Assembly (NCBI GenBank): GCA_964387885.1
Contig: CAYLYZ010000014.1
Location: 9,076 to 73,075, forward strand
DNA from: JABGPL01 sp964387885
GTDB taxonomy: Bacteria > Electryoneota > AABM5-125-24 > Hatepunaeales > Hatepunaeaceae
Direction: 5' to 3'
Length of the DNA stretch: 64,000 bases
The translations under genes were made by a program, and so were the position numbers. This document shows positions 42,653 through 51,693 of the stretch, in pieces. Numbering within the stretch: the first letter of the stretch is position 1; each line of letters opens with the position of its first letter. The notes under the pieces are model-generated. The model ran no database searches and had not been told where the DNA came from. It saw nothing but the letters and a program-made list of their open reading frames with translations.

Positions 42653-45571
42653 ATGAGGAACATTCATTTAATCGTTTTATTACTGTTATTATGCCTTTTA
42701 AGCGGTGGATTGTTTGCACAGACTTTTGTTGAAGGCAGCGTTAGTGGCGTATGGGAAAGACCAGGCAGCCCCTATATTGCAACAGAGGCAATATCAGTTG
42801 ATGATGGTGATACTCTAATAATCGAAGCTGGTGTGGAAGTTCTATTCAGAGTACAATTTCCTTTTTATATTCGCGGCTATATACAGGCAGTCGGTGCTGA
42901 AGGCGATTCAATCTATTTCAGACCCGAATCTGAAGAGGAAGATGCTGTATGGGGTGGGATGAGGTTGATCGAAGCGGACAGCCTTACTCATATATCCTAT
43001 TGTGTGTTTCTGAACGGTCGTGCACTGCAGGATGGTGAACAGTTTATCCCGGAGGCCACAGGTGGGAATCTCTTTATAACTGGGAACAATATCGTCGTTG
43101 AAAGATCACGCTTTTCCGGAGGATATGCTCGCAGTACAGGAGGTGGAATCGGTATCTGGACTGGTGCACCAACAATAAGTGAATGCCTGATCTCCGGAAA
43201 CGGATCGATTTATGGTGGTGGTATTGGAATTTATGCCCAGAGTGATCCTGTGATCGAAAACTGCCTGATCGAAGCGAATATGGTTCAGCGTAACCGGAAT
43301 CCCGGTGGTGGTGGGATGTTTATCTGTCTTCAGTCAAATCCAACTATCTCGAACTGTGATTTCATTGGCAATGTCTCTAACGGTGAGAACCGGTGGGATT
43401 ATAATATAACGGGTGGTGGTGGATTATATATAGGTTTTGAATCTAATCCCGATTTTGACAACTGCAGATTTGTAGGTAACATATCAATGGGAGCTTCCGG
43501 TGATGGTGGAGCTATGGCAATTCGAGCTGCTTCCAGCCCTCATTTCATAAGCTGTATTTTCGATCAAAATGAATCGAGGGATTCGGGGGGTGGACTGTAC
43601 ATTCGTGATCAGGGAACGAATCCCCTGTTCGAGTATTGCATTTTCAGCAGGAATACTATAACCGATGGGGATATGGACGGTGGTGGAGTCTACATCCGGG
43701 CTGGTTCTGGTTGTGAAATCAGGTACAGCCAATTCGTAAATAATGTCTCAGACTGGGGGGGTGCCCTCGGTGTAAAAGAGCCTCCCGCCTGCAATATTCA
43801 CCACAATTTGTTCATAAACAATGGATGTCGACTTGGAGGTTCAGCAATATCAACAGATGATGATCTTGGACCAGAAAATCCATTGATAATTCACAGTTGC
43901 ACATTTGTAAATCAGCGTTATACCGGCTTGAATCCTGTACCACTAACCGCTCGCCCTCGAGGTAATTCCCGAGTAGTGATTTCAAGCTCTATCATCTGGG
44001 ACCCAAATCCTCATTTTCCGGATGACAACGTCTTCGTTAATTATTCACAAATCCGGGACGGGTATGATGGAGAGGGAAACAGCGATCTTGATCCCCTCTT
44101 CTTTGAACTCGACTCGACAATGTACAGCCTGAGCGGTAACTCACCGTGTATCGATACAGGACATCCCGATCTCCCCCCCGATCCTGATGGCAGCCCCGCT
44201 GACCGCGGGTGGCTCCATTTCCCGGGAAATGCATTTGATGGCATGCAGGTTGATTCATTAGCCATCGAAATTGAATACATGGGCTCAGATACACTACGCC
44301 TGTCATATATCAATAATACTGAAGTCCCAATATACATAACCCCTCTTGACAGAGCCGGTGAGGGTGATCCTTTAGCTTACATCAATGTTTCAGCTTATAC
44401 AGGCGACTCGGATATTAATGGCATAGCAGCAACAAAAGATGGTTGTTTCCTATCCGGAGGCAACAATGGACAGGAAGGAAACAATATTTACTATTTCGAG
44501 GATTTTAACTTCTCAAACCAGTTCGAACAACCAGGTGATCCTAACGGTGTCGGCTTCTTAGACCTGACATCCGATGGTGAAGAAGTGATATTCGGCGCTG
44601 AGTCTAATCGGGCTTATGAATTCACAACCGATGGAGAACCGGGAGATCCTTACGATATCAGGTATAATGAAGATCCTCCGATTGAATATGTGAAAGCAAT
44701 GACCGCAATCTTCGAGGAAAATGGCGCGAATTGTGATTTTTATTTAACCGGTGACGAAGGCTTTATTGTATGCGCTGACGGTGATATGTGGGAACGCGAC
44801 AGGATGGAAATTGGTGAGCGGATTTTCAGTATGGCTGCCAAGAAAAACAGCGATGCTATTTATATTATCACACAATCGGAAGAAGGAGAATACCTGCTCT
44901 CGATACTTCAACTCGATGACGGTTCAATATTCCCACTATACAACATCAATACTTTAGACGGATTCTCACTGTCAAGTATTGATATCACTCACAATATGAT
45001 AAATGGGAAAGCCCATTTACTTGGGATTCTGCAGGGAGATAACGATGGCTCAGACATGATCTTCTTCGAGGAATTGTATACTTCGTGGTTGGTCGTGAGA
45101 CCGGAAGTTAAACGGGTGCTCCCCGGAGAAGAAGTGTTTTGGGATATTGTATTTGTCGGCAGTGAAGTTGAACCGGGTGATTACATGTCCAGTATTGCCA
45201 TATCCATTAATGGCGGAGGTGTCAGGAACACCATCCCGACATATATGACCGTATTACCAGAACCGGAAGACACAAATGCAGTTTCACCAAACCATCCGGA
45301 ATTACCTAAGAATCTGGTACTGAGCAACATATTCCCCAATCCATTTAATGACCGGGCTCGATTCACTTATTCAATTAATGAACCGGGCTGGATGAATATC
45401 TCATTGATTGATCAGCGTGGACGTCTTGTGAGATTATTGGAGGATGGACACAAAACAACTGGTGATTATCAGGGATGGATTAACGCAAATTCAATCCCAT
45501 CGGGAGAATATTTCCTTAGATTAGCGTTAAATAAGAAGAAGGTAACGAGAACGGTAATTATTCTGAAGTAG
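42653..45571 (+). CDS. Large secreted beta-helix protein with T9SS sorting domain
   Basis: A 972-residue exported protein. The signal peptide is residues 1-22 (ending LFAQ). DGDTLIIEAGVEVLF opens a right-handed beta-helix (about 25-510) whose coils repeat GGGIGI / GGGLYI / SNPxxxNC phrases with frequent cysteines, and SPCIDTGHPDLPPDPDGSPADRG closes it. Residues 520-870 are beta-rich, probably a propeller, with DGEEVIFGAESN-like strands. The T9SS domain begins IFPNPFND near 891. AGAGGAAG is the ribosome site. It is followed after 6 bp by an FGE-like lipoprotein gene, so the two are likely made together on the surface. Confidence 0.85.
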   Translation: MRNIHLIVLLLLLCLLSGGLFAQTFVEGSVSGVWERPGSPYIATEAISVDDGDTLIIEAGVEVLFRVQFPFYIRGYIQAVGAEGDSIYFRPESEEEDAVWGGMRLIEADSLTHISYCVFLNGRALQDGEQFIPEATGGNLFITGNNIVVERSRFSGGYARSTGGGIGIWTGAPTISECLISGNGSIYGGGIGIYAQSDPVIENCLIEANMVQRNRNPGGGGMFICLQSNPTISNCDFIGNVSNGENRWDYNITGGGGLYIGFESNPDFDNCRFVGNISMGASGDGGAMAIRAASSPHFISCIFDQNESRDSGGGLYIRDQGTNPLFEYCIFSRNTITDGDMDGGGVYIRAGSGCEIRYSQFVNNVSDWGGALGVKEPPACNIHHNLFINNGCRLGGSAISTDDDLGPENPLIIHSCTFVNQRYTGLNPVPLTARPRGNSRVVISSSIIWDPNPHFPDDNVFVNYSQIRDGYDGEGNSDLDPLFFELDSTMYSLSGNSPCIDTGHPDLPPDPDGSPADRGWLHFPGNAFDGMQVDSLAIEIEYMGSDTLRLSYINNTEVPIYITPLDRAGEGDPLAYINVSAYTGDSDINGIAATKDGCFLSGGNNGQEGNNIYYFEDFNFSNQFEQPGDPNGVGFLDLTSDGEEVIFGAESNRAYEFTTDGEPGDPYDIRYNEDPPIEYVKAMTAIFEENGANCDFYLTGDEGFIVCADGDMWERDRMEIGERIFSMAAKKNSDAIYIITQSEEGEYLLSILQLDDGSIFPLYNINTLDGFSLSSIDITHNMINGKAHLLGILQGDNDGSDMIFFEELYTSWLVVRPEVKRVLPGEEVFWDIVFVGSEVEPGDYMSSIAISINGGGVRNTIPTYMTVLPEPEDTNAVSPNHPELPKNLVLSNIFPNPFNDRARFTYSINEPGWMNISLIDQRGRLVRLLEDGHKTTGDYQGWINANSIPSGEYFLRLALNKKKVTRTVIILK

Positions 45572-45577
45572 AGAAAC

Positions 45578-46438
45578 ATGAAAAGAATTTTGATACTGTT
45601 GATAAGTTTGATCTTTGTGACATCGCTCAGCATCGTGTTTACAGGCTGCGGAGCAAGCTCGGGACCCACCGGAGCAGTTATTACAGATCCAGTTCCGGAA
45701 ATCGGGGAAATGGTTCTTGTACCGAGTGGTGATTTCCGAATGGGGAGCCAGCCTTTCACATTCGATGCAGATGAAAATCCGCTGCATACGGTAATGCTTG
45801 ACGCTTATTATATAAATATTTACGAAGTAACTAACGCAGAATACGCTTCTTTCCTGAATGATTCAGTCACCGGAGGTGTTCACCATTACTGGTATGAGAT
45901 GGAGATTACGCAAACAGCTGATGGATTTAAAGCAACACCCGGACTGGAAAAGTACCCGGTAAGATATGTTAATCACGAAAATGCAACAGCTTATGCTGAC
46001 TGGCTTGGTGGTAGTTTACCTACAGAAGCCCAATGGGAAAAAGCTGCCCGTGGTCCGGGAAACGAAAGACACTTCCCCTGGGGCAACCACATATATTCCG
46101 GTCAGGCAAATTATGACAATCCCGATGGATTAGTCGAAGTCGGGATCGCTACGGGAAGGTCGTATTATGGTTGTTTCGACATGGCAGGCAATGTCTGGGA
46201 ATGGACAGCAGACTGGTATCAAGCCAATTATTACCAGTATTCACCACGAGATAATCCTCCCGGACCTTTAACAGGTGAAATAAAAAGCGTACGCGGTGGT
46301 GGATATATGAACTACAATGTAGAACAACTCAGGTGCGCGGAACGCCAGGCGGTTCTCCCAGAGAAACGATACCCTGACCTTGGATTTAGATGTGTGATCG
46401 ATTCCGCCGATTATGTTCTTGAATTTAATGAAAGGTAA
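45578..46438 (+). CDS. Formylglycine-generating-enzyme-like (SUMF1) lipoprotein
   Basis: A 286-residue lipoprotein: signal peptide with lipobox FTGC at about residues 21-24. The rest is an FGE-sulfatase domain: MVLVPSGDFRMGS, YYINIYEVTNAEYASFL, LPTEAQWEKAARG, FPWGN, GNVWEWTADWY and GFRCVID. In true formylglycine-generating enzymes two cysteines near the C-terminus are needed (CxxxxC before AAR); here the stretch is YNVEQLRCAER, with only the second cysteine. It is thus probably not a sulfatase activator but one of the many FGE-fold surface proteins, some of which bind ligands. It is co-directional with the beta-helix gene; a terminator follows. Confidence 0.8.
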   Translation: MKRILILLISLIFVTSLSIVFTGCGASSGPTGAVITDPVPEIGEMVLVPSGDFRMGSQPFTFDADENPLHTVMLDAYYINIYEVTNAEYASFLNDSVTGGVHHYWYEMEITQTADGFKATPGLEKYPVRYVNHENATAYADWLGGSLPTEAQWEKAARGPGNERHFPWGNHIYSGQANYDNPDGLVEVGIATGRSYYGCFDMAGNVWEWTADWYQANYYQYSPRDNPPGPLTGEIKSVRGGGYMNYNVEQLRCAERQAVLPEKRYPDLGFRCVIDSADYVLEFNER

Positions 46439-46465
46439 GTATACTGATCAGTGACAGTTTTCTGG

Positions 46466-46496
46466 AAAAGGCACAATCTTCTGTGCCTTTTCTTCT
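46466..46496 (+). terminator. Rho-independent terminator after the FGE-like gene
   Basis: A perfect 10-bp stem AAAAGGCACA (46466-46475) and TGTGCCTTTT (46482-46491) with a 6-nt loop, followed by a CTTCTC tail. It ends the beta-helix/lipoprotein unit. Confidence 0.7.
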
Positions 46497-46512
46497 CAAA
46501 TGATTGTGAATT

Positions 46513-47016
46513 ATGCATTCCATTGCTGAAATAACTTTAGAATCGGGAGTACCTGAATTTATCGCCCATCGCGATCTCAAGAATCTTGCGAAACGGTTAC
46601 GAATGCTCGGATTCGACTGTCAGTACGATGGTGGTATGTCAACGTCAGGGATCATTGCCGATGCAATTGAAAACAAAAGGTTGTTATTGACAAATAAACC
46701 GCTTCTTCCAACAGCTCGACTAAAAACTCACCGATTCTCGTCAGAAGATACAGTTGTTCAACTGCGGGAATTAAATCAGTTGTACAACCTTTCAGAACGG
46801 GCAATTCCGTTTTCCCGCTGTATAGACTGCAATATGCCGTTTATACAGATAGAACAAGATGATACGGAAAAGAAAATCCCAGCTTCGATAAGAAAACGGA
46901 GATTGGAAGTCGTTAAATGTCCTGAATGCAGTAACCGATTCTGGCATGGCAGTCACGTTGAAAGGATGATTAAGTTGATTAAGGAATCCGGAATCATTAT
47001 TGAAAATACAGGATAG
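46513..47016 (+). CDS. Mut7-C RNase domain protein
   Basis: A 167-residue protein of the Mut7-C (DUF82) family, a PIN-like nuclease fold. LKNLAKRLRMLGFDCQYD corresponds to the family's LGKLARWLRxLGYDTxY, LLLTNKPLL to the LLTRD strand, and the C-terminal zinc ribbon shows CIDCN and CPECSNRFWHGSH. The usual FLADRML acidic start reads FIAHRDL here, so the first acidic residue is replaced or displaced by one; activity is uncertain. RNase activity in the family is predicted rather than widely shown. It stands alone between terminators. Confidence 0.8.
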   Translation: MHSIAEITLESGVPEFIAHRDLKNLAKRLRMLGFDCQYDGGMSTSGIIADAIENKRLLLTNKPLLPTARLKTHRFSSEDTVVQLRELNQLYNLSERAIPFSRCIDCNMPFIQIEQDDTEKKIPASIRKRRLEVVKCPECSNRFWHGSHVERMIKLIKESGIIIENTG

Positions 47017-47020
47017 GTAG

Positions 47021-47043
47021 AACAAGCATTCCTGCTTGTTTTC
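47021..47043 (+). terminator. Probable terminator after the Mut7-C gene
   Basis: AACAAGCA (47021-47028), a TTCC loop and TGCTTGTT (47033-47040), then TTTC. It begins five bases after the stop codon. Confidence 0.6.
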
Positions 47044-47070
47044 GACCTTTGTGCGAAAAATACTAAAAAC

Positions 47071-47139
47071 TGGAGTAGCGAAGCCATTCTTCGCGCAGTT
47101 CAGCTGCATAAAAGCTCGAAGCATGGCTTCGCTACTCCA
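47071..47139. repeat. Inverted repeat with 17-bp arms
   Basis: TGGAGTAGCGAAGCCAT (47071-47087) and its exact complement (47123-47139) flank a 35-nt centre that also contains TTCGCGCAG and CTCGAAGC. It looks like one of the dispersed intergenic hairpin elements of this genome; no transposase is near. Confidence 0.7.
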
Positions 47140-47182
47140 ATAATGATGGTAATTAAGATAGAAATAATTAACTACAACAAAT

Positions 47183-49024
47183 ATGCCCGGTAGTTTCGAC
47201 AACGTTTTCATCGACCGGGTACGTGATTCGGTTAACATTGCCGATATTATTGGCGATTACGTCACTCTGAAACGCAGCAGCGGGGGCAGTTCACTTGGTC
47301 TCTGCCCCTTCCACAAGGAGAAAACTCCCTCATTCAGAGTTCACTCTGACAGAGGTTTTTACAAGTGTTTCGGCTGTGGCAGAGGCGGGAATGTATTTAC
47401 ATTCCTGATGGAAGTTGAAGGGCTTTCCTTTGTGGAGGCTTTGAAAAATATTGCAGAACGATCAGGTATTGAGCTTCCCAAACAACAATTCAGCCCCGAA
47501 GCACAAAAATCGCGCACAGATCGAGACAAAACCCTCGATTCTCTACTGCGAGCTTCCAACCTGTATCAAAAACAGCTACTCGGTAATAACCCTAACAAAA
47601 GCGGCAAACCAACCGGTATCTCCCCCGATGCGGGAAAAGCGTACAAGTACCTGATTGATCGAGGTATAGATCATGATATGATTGTCAGGTACAAACTCGG
47701 TTGGTCGGAACGGGGCTGGGACGGACTGGTCTCGAATTTGAAACGCAGTGGTGTCGATGGTCATACTCTCGTACAAGCCGGACTCGCGCATCAGAAAAAA
47801 ACCGGAACAGGATTTGTCGACAAATTCCGTGCGCGGGTAATGTTCCCGATCCTGAACCTGTCCGGAAAACCAGTCGCTTTTGGCAGCAGGCGTATTGATG
47901 GCATCACCCCCGACGATGATGATGCGAAATACATCAATAGCCCGGAAACATCAGTTTACCACAAAGGCGAAAACCTCTACGGATTATTCACATCCAGAGA
48001 ACACATCCGTAAGGAGGGATTTGCCTATCTAGTTGAAGGATACACCGACCTACTCGCATTAGTCAGAGCCGGAATCCAAAACGTAGTCGCCTCTCTTGGA
48101 ACAGCGCTGACCGAGTCGCAGGCGCGACTGGTCGGCAGATTTGCCAAACGTGTCGTCATCCTTTATGACTCCGATTCGGCTGGAGTGAGTGCTGCAATCA
48201 GAGCCTCAGATATTTTCACATTAGCCGGACTTGAAGCCGAAGTCGTTAAACTACCAGAAGGAGAAGATCCTGACTCAATCCTGCAGGCAAATGATGCCGA
48301 ACATTTACAGAACATTCTTGCCGAAAAACTGTCTTTTGTTGAGTTCAGAATCCGTTCCGAGGGTTTCGAGCAATCTCAGGGTCAAATGGACAGGATCAAA
48401 TCTGCGCGAGGATTACTTGGCACGATAAAGTCAATCACTGACCCATTAAGGCGAGATGTGTTACTTCAGGAACTTTCAATTCAGATCGGAATCCGCAGGG
48501 AATCACTTGAGCAGGCAATGTCGGAATTAAGAGTCCGCAGACCTGCCGAAACAAATGGTGAGAAGCTCAACCTTAAGTTCTCCGGTGACGCAATACCTGA
48601 ACGCGACTTCCTCCATGCTTTACTCACACACCCGGTTACCGCCATGGACTGCGTCGGAAAACTTTCTCCTGAGCAGATAACAGACCCATTTTTGAAAGAA
48701 CTGTTCCTACTCTTCGAGCAAGCATATCTGCGCGACGAAGTCCTTGATGTAAAAACATTGCCTGAGAATTTCATTAGTCCTGCACAACGTGCCTTCGTAG
48801 CCTCAGCCGTCATGGACAGCGAAGAATCAACCCCCGAACGCGCTACCGAAGAAGCCGAGCAATCCATCCGCGCCATCCAGCGCCGCGACCTTATCAAACG
48901 CACCAAAGAGCTTGAAATGCTATTGCATGATGCTGACAGGGATAAGACTGATATTCAGGATTTGGGAAGAGAGCTAATTGAACTGAAAGAGAAATTAAGG
49001 GAACTTTCTGAGTTTGAAAAGTAG
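47183..49024 (+). CDS. dnaG: DNA primase
   Basis: Synthesises RNA primers at the replication fork; 613 residues. The CHC2 zinc domain is at the N-terminus (GLCPFHKEKTPSFRV and GFYKCFGCGRGGNVFTFLM), the catalytic core includes FRARVMFPILNLSGKPVAFGSRRI, and the TOPRIM motifs are LVEGYTDLLAL and VILYDSDSAGVSAA. The remaining about 180 residues are the helicase-binding domain. Length is normal for DnaG. The start ATG lacks a strong ribosome site. It is preceded by a hairpin repeat and not linked to rpoD or rpsU here. Confidence 0.95.
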   Translation: MPGSFDNVFIDRVRDSVNIADIIGDYVTLKRSSGGSSLGLCPFHKEKTPSFRVHSDRGFYKCFGCGRGGNVFTFLMEVEGLSFVEALKNIAERSGIELPKQQFSPEAQKSRTDRDKTLDSLLRASNLYQKQLLGNNPNKSGKPTGISPDAGKAYKYLIDRGIDHDMIVRYKLGWSERGWDGLVSNLKRSGVDGHTLVQAGLAHQKKTGTGFVDKFRARVMFPILNLSGKPVAFGSRRIDGITPDDDDAKYINSPETSVYHKGENLYGLFTSREHIRKEGFAYLVEGYTDLLALVRAGIQNVVASLGTALTESQARLVGRFAKRVVILYDSDSAGVSAAIRASDIFTLAGLEAEVVKLPEGEDPDSILQANDAEHLQNILAEKLSFVEFRIRSEGFEQSQGQMDRIKSARGLLGTIKSITDPLRRDVLLQELSIQIGIRRESLEQAMSELRVRRPAETNGEKLNLKFSGDAIPERDFLHALLTHPVTAMDCVGKLSPEQITDPFLKELFLLFEQAYLRDEVLDVKTLPENFISPAQRAFVASAVMDSEESTPERATEEAEQSIRAIQRRDLIKRTKELEMLLHDADRDKTDIQDLGRELIELKEKLRELSEFEK

Positions 49025-49033
49025 CTCTACCCA

Positions 49034-49160
49034 ATTGTAGGGGCACGTCGCACGTGCCCTAGCCACCTATAAATACTTCAGTTGTGTAGATCGGATTCTT
49101 AATCCGACAATAAACACCATTGAGAGATCGTCGGAATAAGATTCCGACCTACGTAACTGG
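49034..49160. repeat. Two intergenic hairpin repeats
   Basis: 49037-49060 holds a GGGGCACGT/ACGTGCCC hairpin. 49086-49156 holds GATCGGATTCTTAATCCGAC, a short middle and TCGGAATAAGATTCCGACCTA; a second copy of this element stands at 51767-51831. Both lie between dnaG and the CNNM gene. Confidence 0.65.
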
Positions 49161-49178
49161 ATTTTTCAAAGATTTCTA

Positions 49179-50330
49179 ATGAGATTTAACACTCGAATAC
49201 TCATTTTTGCTGCATTCTTTTCGATGCCAGTTGCATCGTTAGCTGGTATTGATGGAAAAATACCTGACCAGGCAACGGACTCAGACATTACACTCCTCAT
49301 AGCATACATCTTACTCGCACTTGTAGTATCATTTTTGTGCTCGATCGCGGAAGCAGTTCTTCTAAGCGTGACTCCCTCCTATATAGAAGGATTGAAAGAG
49401 AAGAAACCGAAATTGTCCCGTCGATTGAAGAAGTTGAAACAGGAAAACGTCGATCAGTCTCTCGCAGCAATACTCACTCTGAACACAATCGCGCACACTA
49501 TCGGAGCTATTGGTGCAGGGGCTAAGGCAACAGCAGTCTTCGGCAGTGTCTGGTTTGGTCTGTTTTCGGCTGTTATGACACTGCTCATACTTTTTCTGTC
49601 CGAAATCATCCCGAAAACCTTGGGCGCATTACACTGGGTAGTACTTACCAGACCGGTAGCTTTCTTCGTTCAAGCATTAATTTACCTGCTGTTCCCCCTC
49701 GTCTGGATATCAGAACAACTCACCCGAATATTCTCACGAGGACAGGATATTCACGTCTTCAGCCGCGACGAGCTGATAGCCATGACACGCATCGGAGAAG
49801 AGACAGGAGACCTCCGCGGCGACGAATCCCACATTATCCGCAACCTCTTTGATTTCAGCGTACAAAAAACCACAGACATAATGACCCCCCGCACGGTAAT
49901 CACAGCCCTACCCGAATCGCTAACCGTCCTGGAGGCTGCCGAACAAGCAGTGAATATTCAGTTTTCGCGACTGCCAGTATATGAAGGCGATCTTGACAAT
50001 ATAACAGGATTTATCCTGAAAGAAGACATTTTGCTGAAGAAGCTCAAGGGTGAGGAATCCATCCCGCTCACATCAATACGTCGAGTTATACATATAGTAC
50101 CGGAATCAATCCCGCTGCCAGATCTCTTCAGAGACCTGTTAACACTACGAAAACATATCGCATTAGTAATAGATGAGCACGGCGGTACAAGCGGACTGGT
50201 AACCCTTGAAGACCTGGTGGAAACAATGGTTGGTCAGGAAATTATGGACGAGACAGATACAGTAACTGATATGCAGGAACTGGCACGTAAGAAGTGGAAG
50301 TATCGTGGTAGAGATAAAACAGCACTGTAG
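49179..50330 (+). CDS. CNNM/CorB-type membrane protein with CBS pair
   Basis: A 383-residue protein of the DUF21-CBS (hemolysin C/CorB, CNNM) family linked to magnesium and cobalt efflux. A signal-like first helix is followed by the DUF21 membrane domain (about 35-180) with LSEIIPKTLGA, the conserved family motif, then FSRDELIAMTRIGEETG and two CBS motifs (DIMTPRTVITALP; HIVPESIPLPDLF, with IDEHGGTSGLVTLEDLVETMVGQEIMDETD). The usual C-terminal CorC_HlyC domain is absent. Transport substrate is inferred from the family only. Confidence 0.85.
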   Translation: MRFNTRILIFAAFFSMPVASLAGIDGKIPDQATDSDITLLIAYILLALVVSFLCSIAEAVLLSVTPSYIEGLKEKKPKLSRRLKKLKQENVDQSLAAILTLNTIAHTIGAIGAGAKATAVFGSVWFGLFSAVMTLLILFLSEIIPKTLGALHWVVLTRPVAFFVQALIYLLFPLVWISEQLTRIFSRGQDIHVFSRDELIAMTRIGEETGDLRGDESHIIRNLFDFSVQKTTDIMTPRTVITALPESLTVLEAAEQAVNIQFSRLPVYEGDLDNITGFILKEDILLKKLKGEESIPLTSIRRVIHIVPESIPLPDLFRDLLTLRKHIALVIDEHGGTSGLVTLEDLVETMVGQEIMDETDTVTDMQELARKKWKYRGRDKTAL

Positions 50331-50615
50331 GGGCACGTGGCGACGTACCCTTGTCACCTACTGAACTTGCAGTTCATACAGTGTTCGTGGCCCGGACAGC
50401 CCTTGATTGCTTGCAGAGTTCAAAGCACATTGTATTTATTTAATCTGCAACATTCCAAAATTCAAGCTGTCCGGGTTCGAGTGGTGTCAGGTGCCCTCAC
50501 CTGACACTTAAATCGTTGTTTTTAGTCCCGTAGGGGCGAATAATCATTCGCCCATCGTACCGGCACATCGCCACGTACCCTTTCCACAAACAGGATAAAT
50601 TCCGGAGAACTCCAA
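50331..50615. other. Repeat-filled spacer left of the cupin gene
   Basis: It contains a GGGGCACGT-type module (50329-50354), an inverted repeat CCCGGACAGC (50391-50400) with GCTGTCCGGG (50466-50475), and direct-repeat copy A (50481-50582). The ribosome site before the cupin ATG is GGAGAAC. Confidence 0.6.
50481..50582. repeat. 102-bp direct repeat, copy A
   Basis: Composite of a GTGTCAGGTG/CACCTGACAC hairpin, an AAATCGTTGTTTT tail, a GTAGGGGCGAATAAT/ATTCGCCC hairpin and a GGCACATCGCCACGTACCC module. Copy B stands 427 bp to the right in the same orientation with few differences. Confidence 0.85.
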
Positions 50616-50891
50616 ATGCAAAAAATCAAAATAACCCACAACCCCAGCGAGACCGAATTAAAAGAAATGGGAGTATTCACCTGGTCAATCTGGACAAAGG
50701 AAATATCAAATTTCCCCTGGCATTACGATTCCACAGAAACTTGCTATTTATTAGAAGGCGAAGTAATCGTCACCCCCGAAGGCCAGGAACCTGTAACAAT
50801 CGCAAAAGGCGACCTCGTAACCTTCCCCAGCGGAATGTCCTGCACCTGGGACGTAAAACAACCCGTCAGAAAACACTACAGGTTCGATTGA
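50616..50891 (+). CDS. Small cupin-domain protein
   Basis: A 91-residue single cupin. Metal-site residues fit WHYDSTETCYLLEGEVIVTPEG (one histidine, glutamate later) and the second half has IAKGDLVTFPSGMSCTWDV, matching the cupin_3/EutQ-like family that includes DUF861 proteins and (S)-ureidoglycine aminohydrolase-type folds. Substrate unknown. The gene is framed by two direct repeats and by repeats on both sides, and uses C-ending codons (ACC, CCC, GGC) more often than nearby genes, which is consistent with acquisition as a cassette, though the evidence is only by eye. Confidence 0.8.
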   Translation: MQKIKITHNPSETELKEMGVFTWSIWTKEISNFPWHYDSTETCYLLEGEVIVTPEGQEPVTIAKGDLVTFPSGMSCTWDVKQPVRKHYRFD

Positions 50892-50907
50892 CATCTGTTG
50901 TTATTGG

Positions 50908-51010
50908 GTGGTGTCAGGTGCCCTCACCTGACACTTAAATCGTTGTTTTCAGTGCCGTAGGGGTGAATAATCATTCGCCCAATTGTCCGGGCACGTCGCC
51001 TCGTGCCCTT
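50908..51010. repeat. 102-bp direct repeat, copy B
   Basis: Same composite as copy A, same orientation, beginning 17 bp after the cupin stop. Differences include CAGTGCC for TAGTCCC, GGGGTG for GGGGCG and small changes in the last module. Confidence 0.85.
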
Positions 51011-51108
51011 GTTCCAGGCAGAAAAAGTTCGGCATAGGGTACCGACCAACACAAATACAAACATCTGTATTTTAGTAAATCGACATTCCAATCAAACGAG
51101 AGAAGCAG

Positions 51109-51693
51109 ATGAGTGCAAAAATGACTTCAGAAATTTGCCAGAGATGTTCGTTTTTCGATACTAATTATGGCACATGCAGAAAAATACGCGAGAATATCCG
51201 GGATTATCCAAAAAAATTCTCCAAATGCAATGGAGTTCACTTCTCAGGAATAGATAATGTAAACATCAGCGATGTTCTGTCTGACATTCAAAATAGTAAG
51301 AAAAGTACCAAATCGACAAAGAGAGAAACAAATCTCAAAAAGGAAGAATTTCCAGCTATCGGCAGAATGAACAGGGCACGGTATTTAATGTTTCGGGTAG
51401 TTCAACTTCTTGCTATGGCTGTCGGCTTTATGATTATTGAGTCTATAGGTACATATAATGTTCTCGGAGGATTATTATATGTCATTCTTGTCGTAGCCAA
51501 TATTGGTTATGATGTTCTCCTCGGGATTTACAGGCTGCATGATCTTGGACGTCCGGGAGATCATTATTTACTTATGTTGATCCCCTTTTACAACATCTAT
51601 TTCAGTCTTCTCCTGTTCTTTAAAAAGGGTGAGCCTCGCAAAAACGAATACGGATATGATCCTCTTTTGGAGATGTCAGAAAGTTTGTCATAG
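51109..51693 (+). CDS. DUF805-like membrane protein with N-terminal cysteine motif
   Basis: A 194-residue protein. The N-terminus has CQRC and two more cysteines (C10, C13, C23, C40), which could bind a metal. After a lysine-rich linker, residues about 80-190 match DUF805: GRMNRARYLMFRVVQ, several membrane helices, YRLHDLGRPGDHYLLMLIPFYNIYFSLLLFF and GYDP near the end (family: RRLHDIGxSGW, N-x-YG). Membrane location is clear; function is unknown. The start ATG has GAGAGAAG upstream. Confidence 0.7.
   Translation: MSAKMTSEICQRCSFFDTNYGTCRKIRENIRDYPKKFSKCNGVHFSGIDNVNISDVLSDIQNSKKSTKSTKRETNLKKEEFPAIGRMNRARYLMFRVVQLLAMAVGFMIIESIGTYNVLGGLLYVILVVANIGYDVLLGIYRLHDLGRPGDHYLLMLIPFYNIYFSLLLFFKKGEPRKNEYGYDPLLEMSESLS

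Noticed and set aside
50616..50891. Transposon with the 102-bp repeats as terminal repeats
   Set aside because: The repeats are direct, not inverted, there is no transposase and no target duplication, so I only call them flanking repeats.
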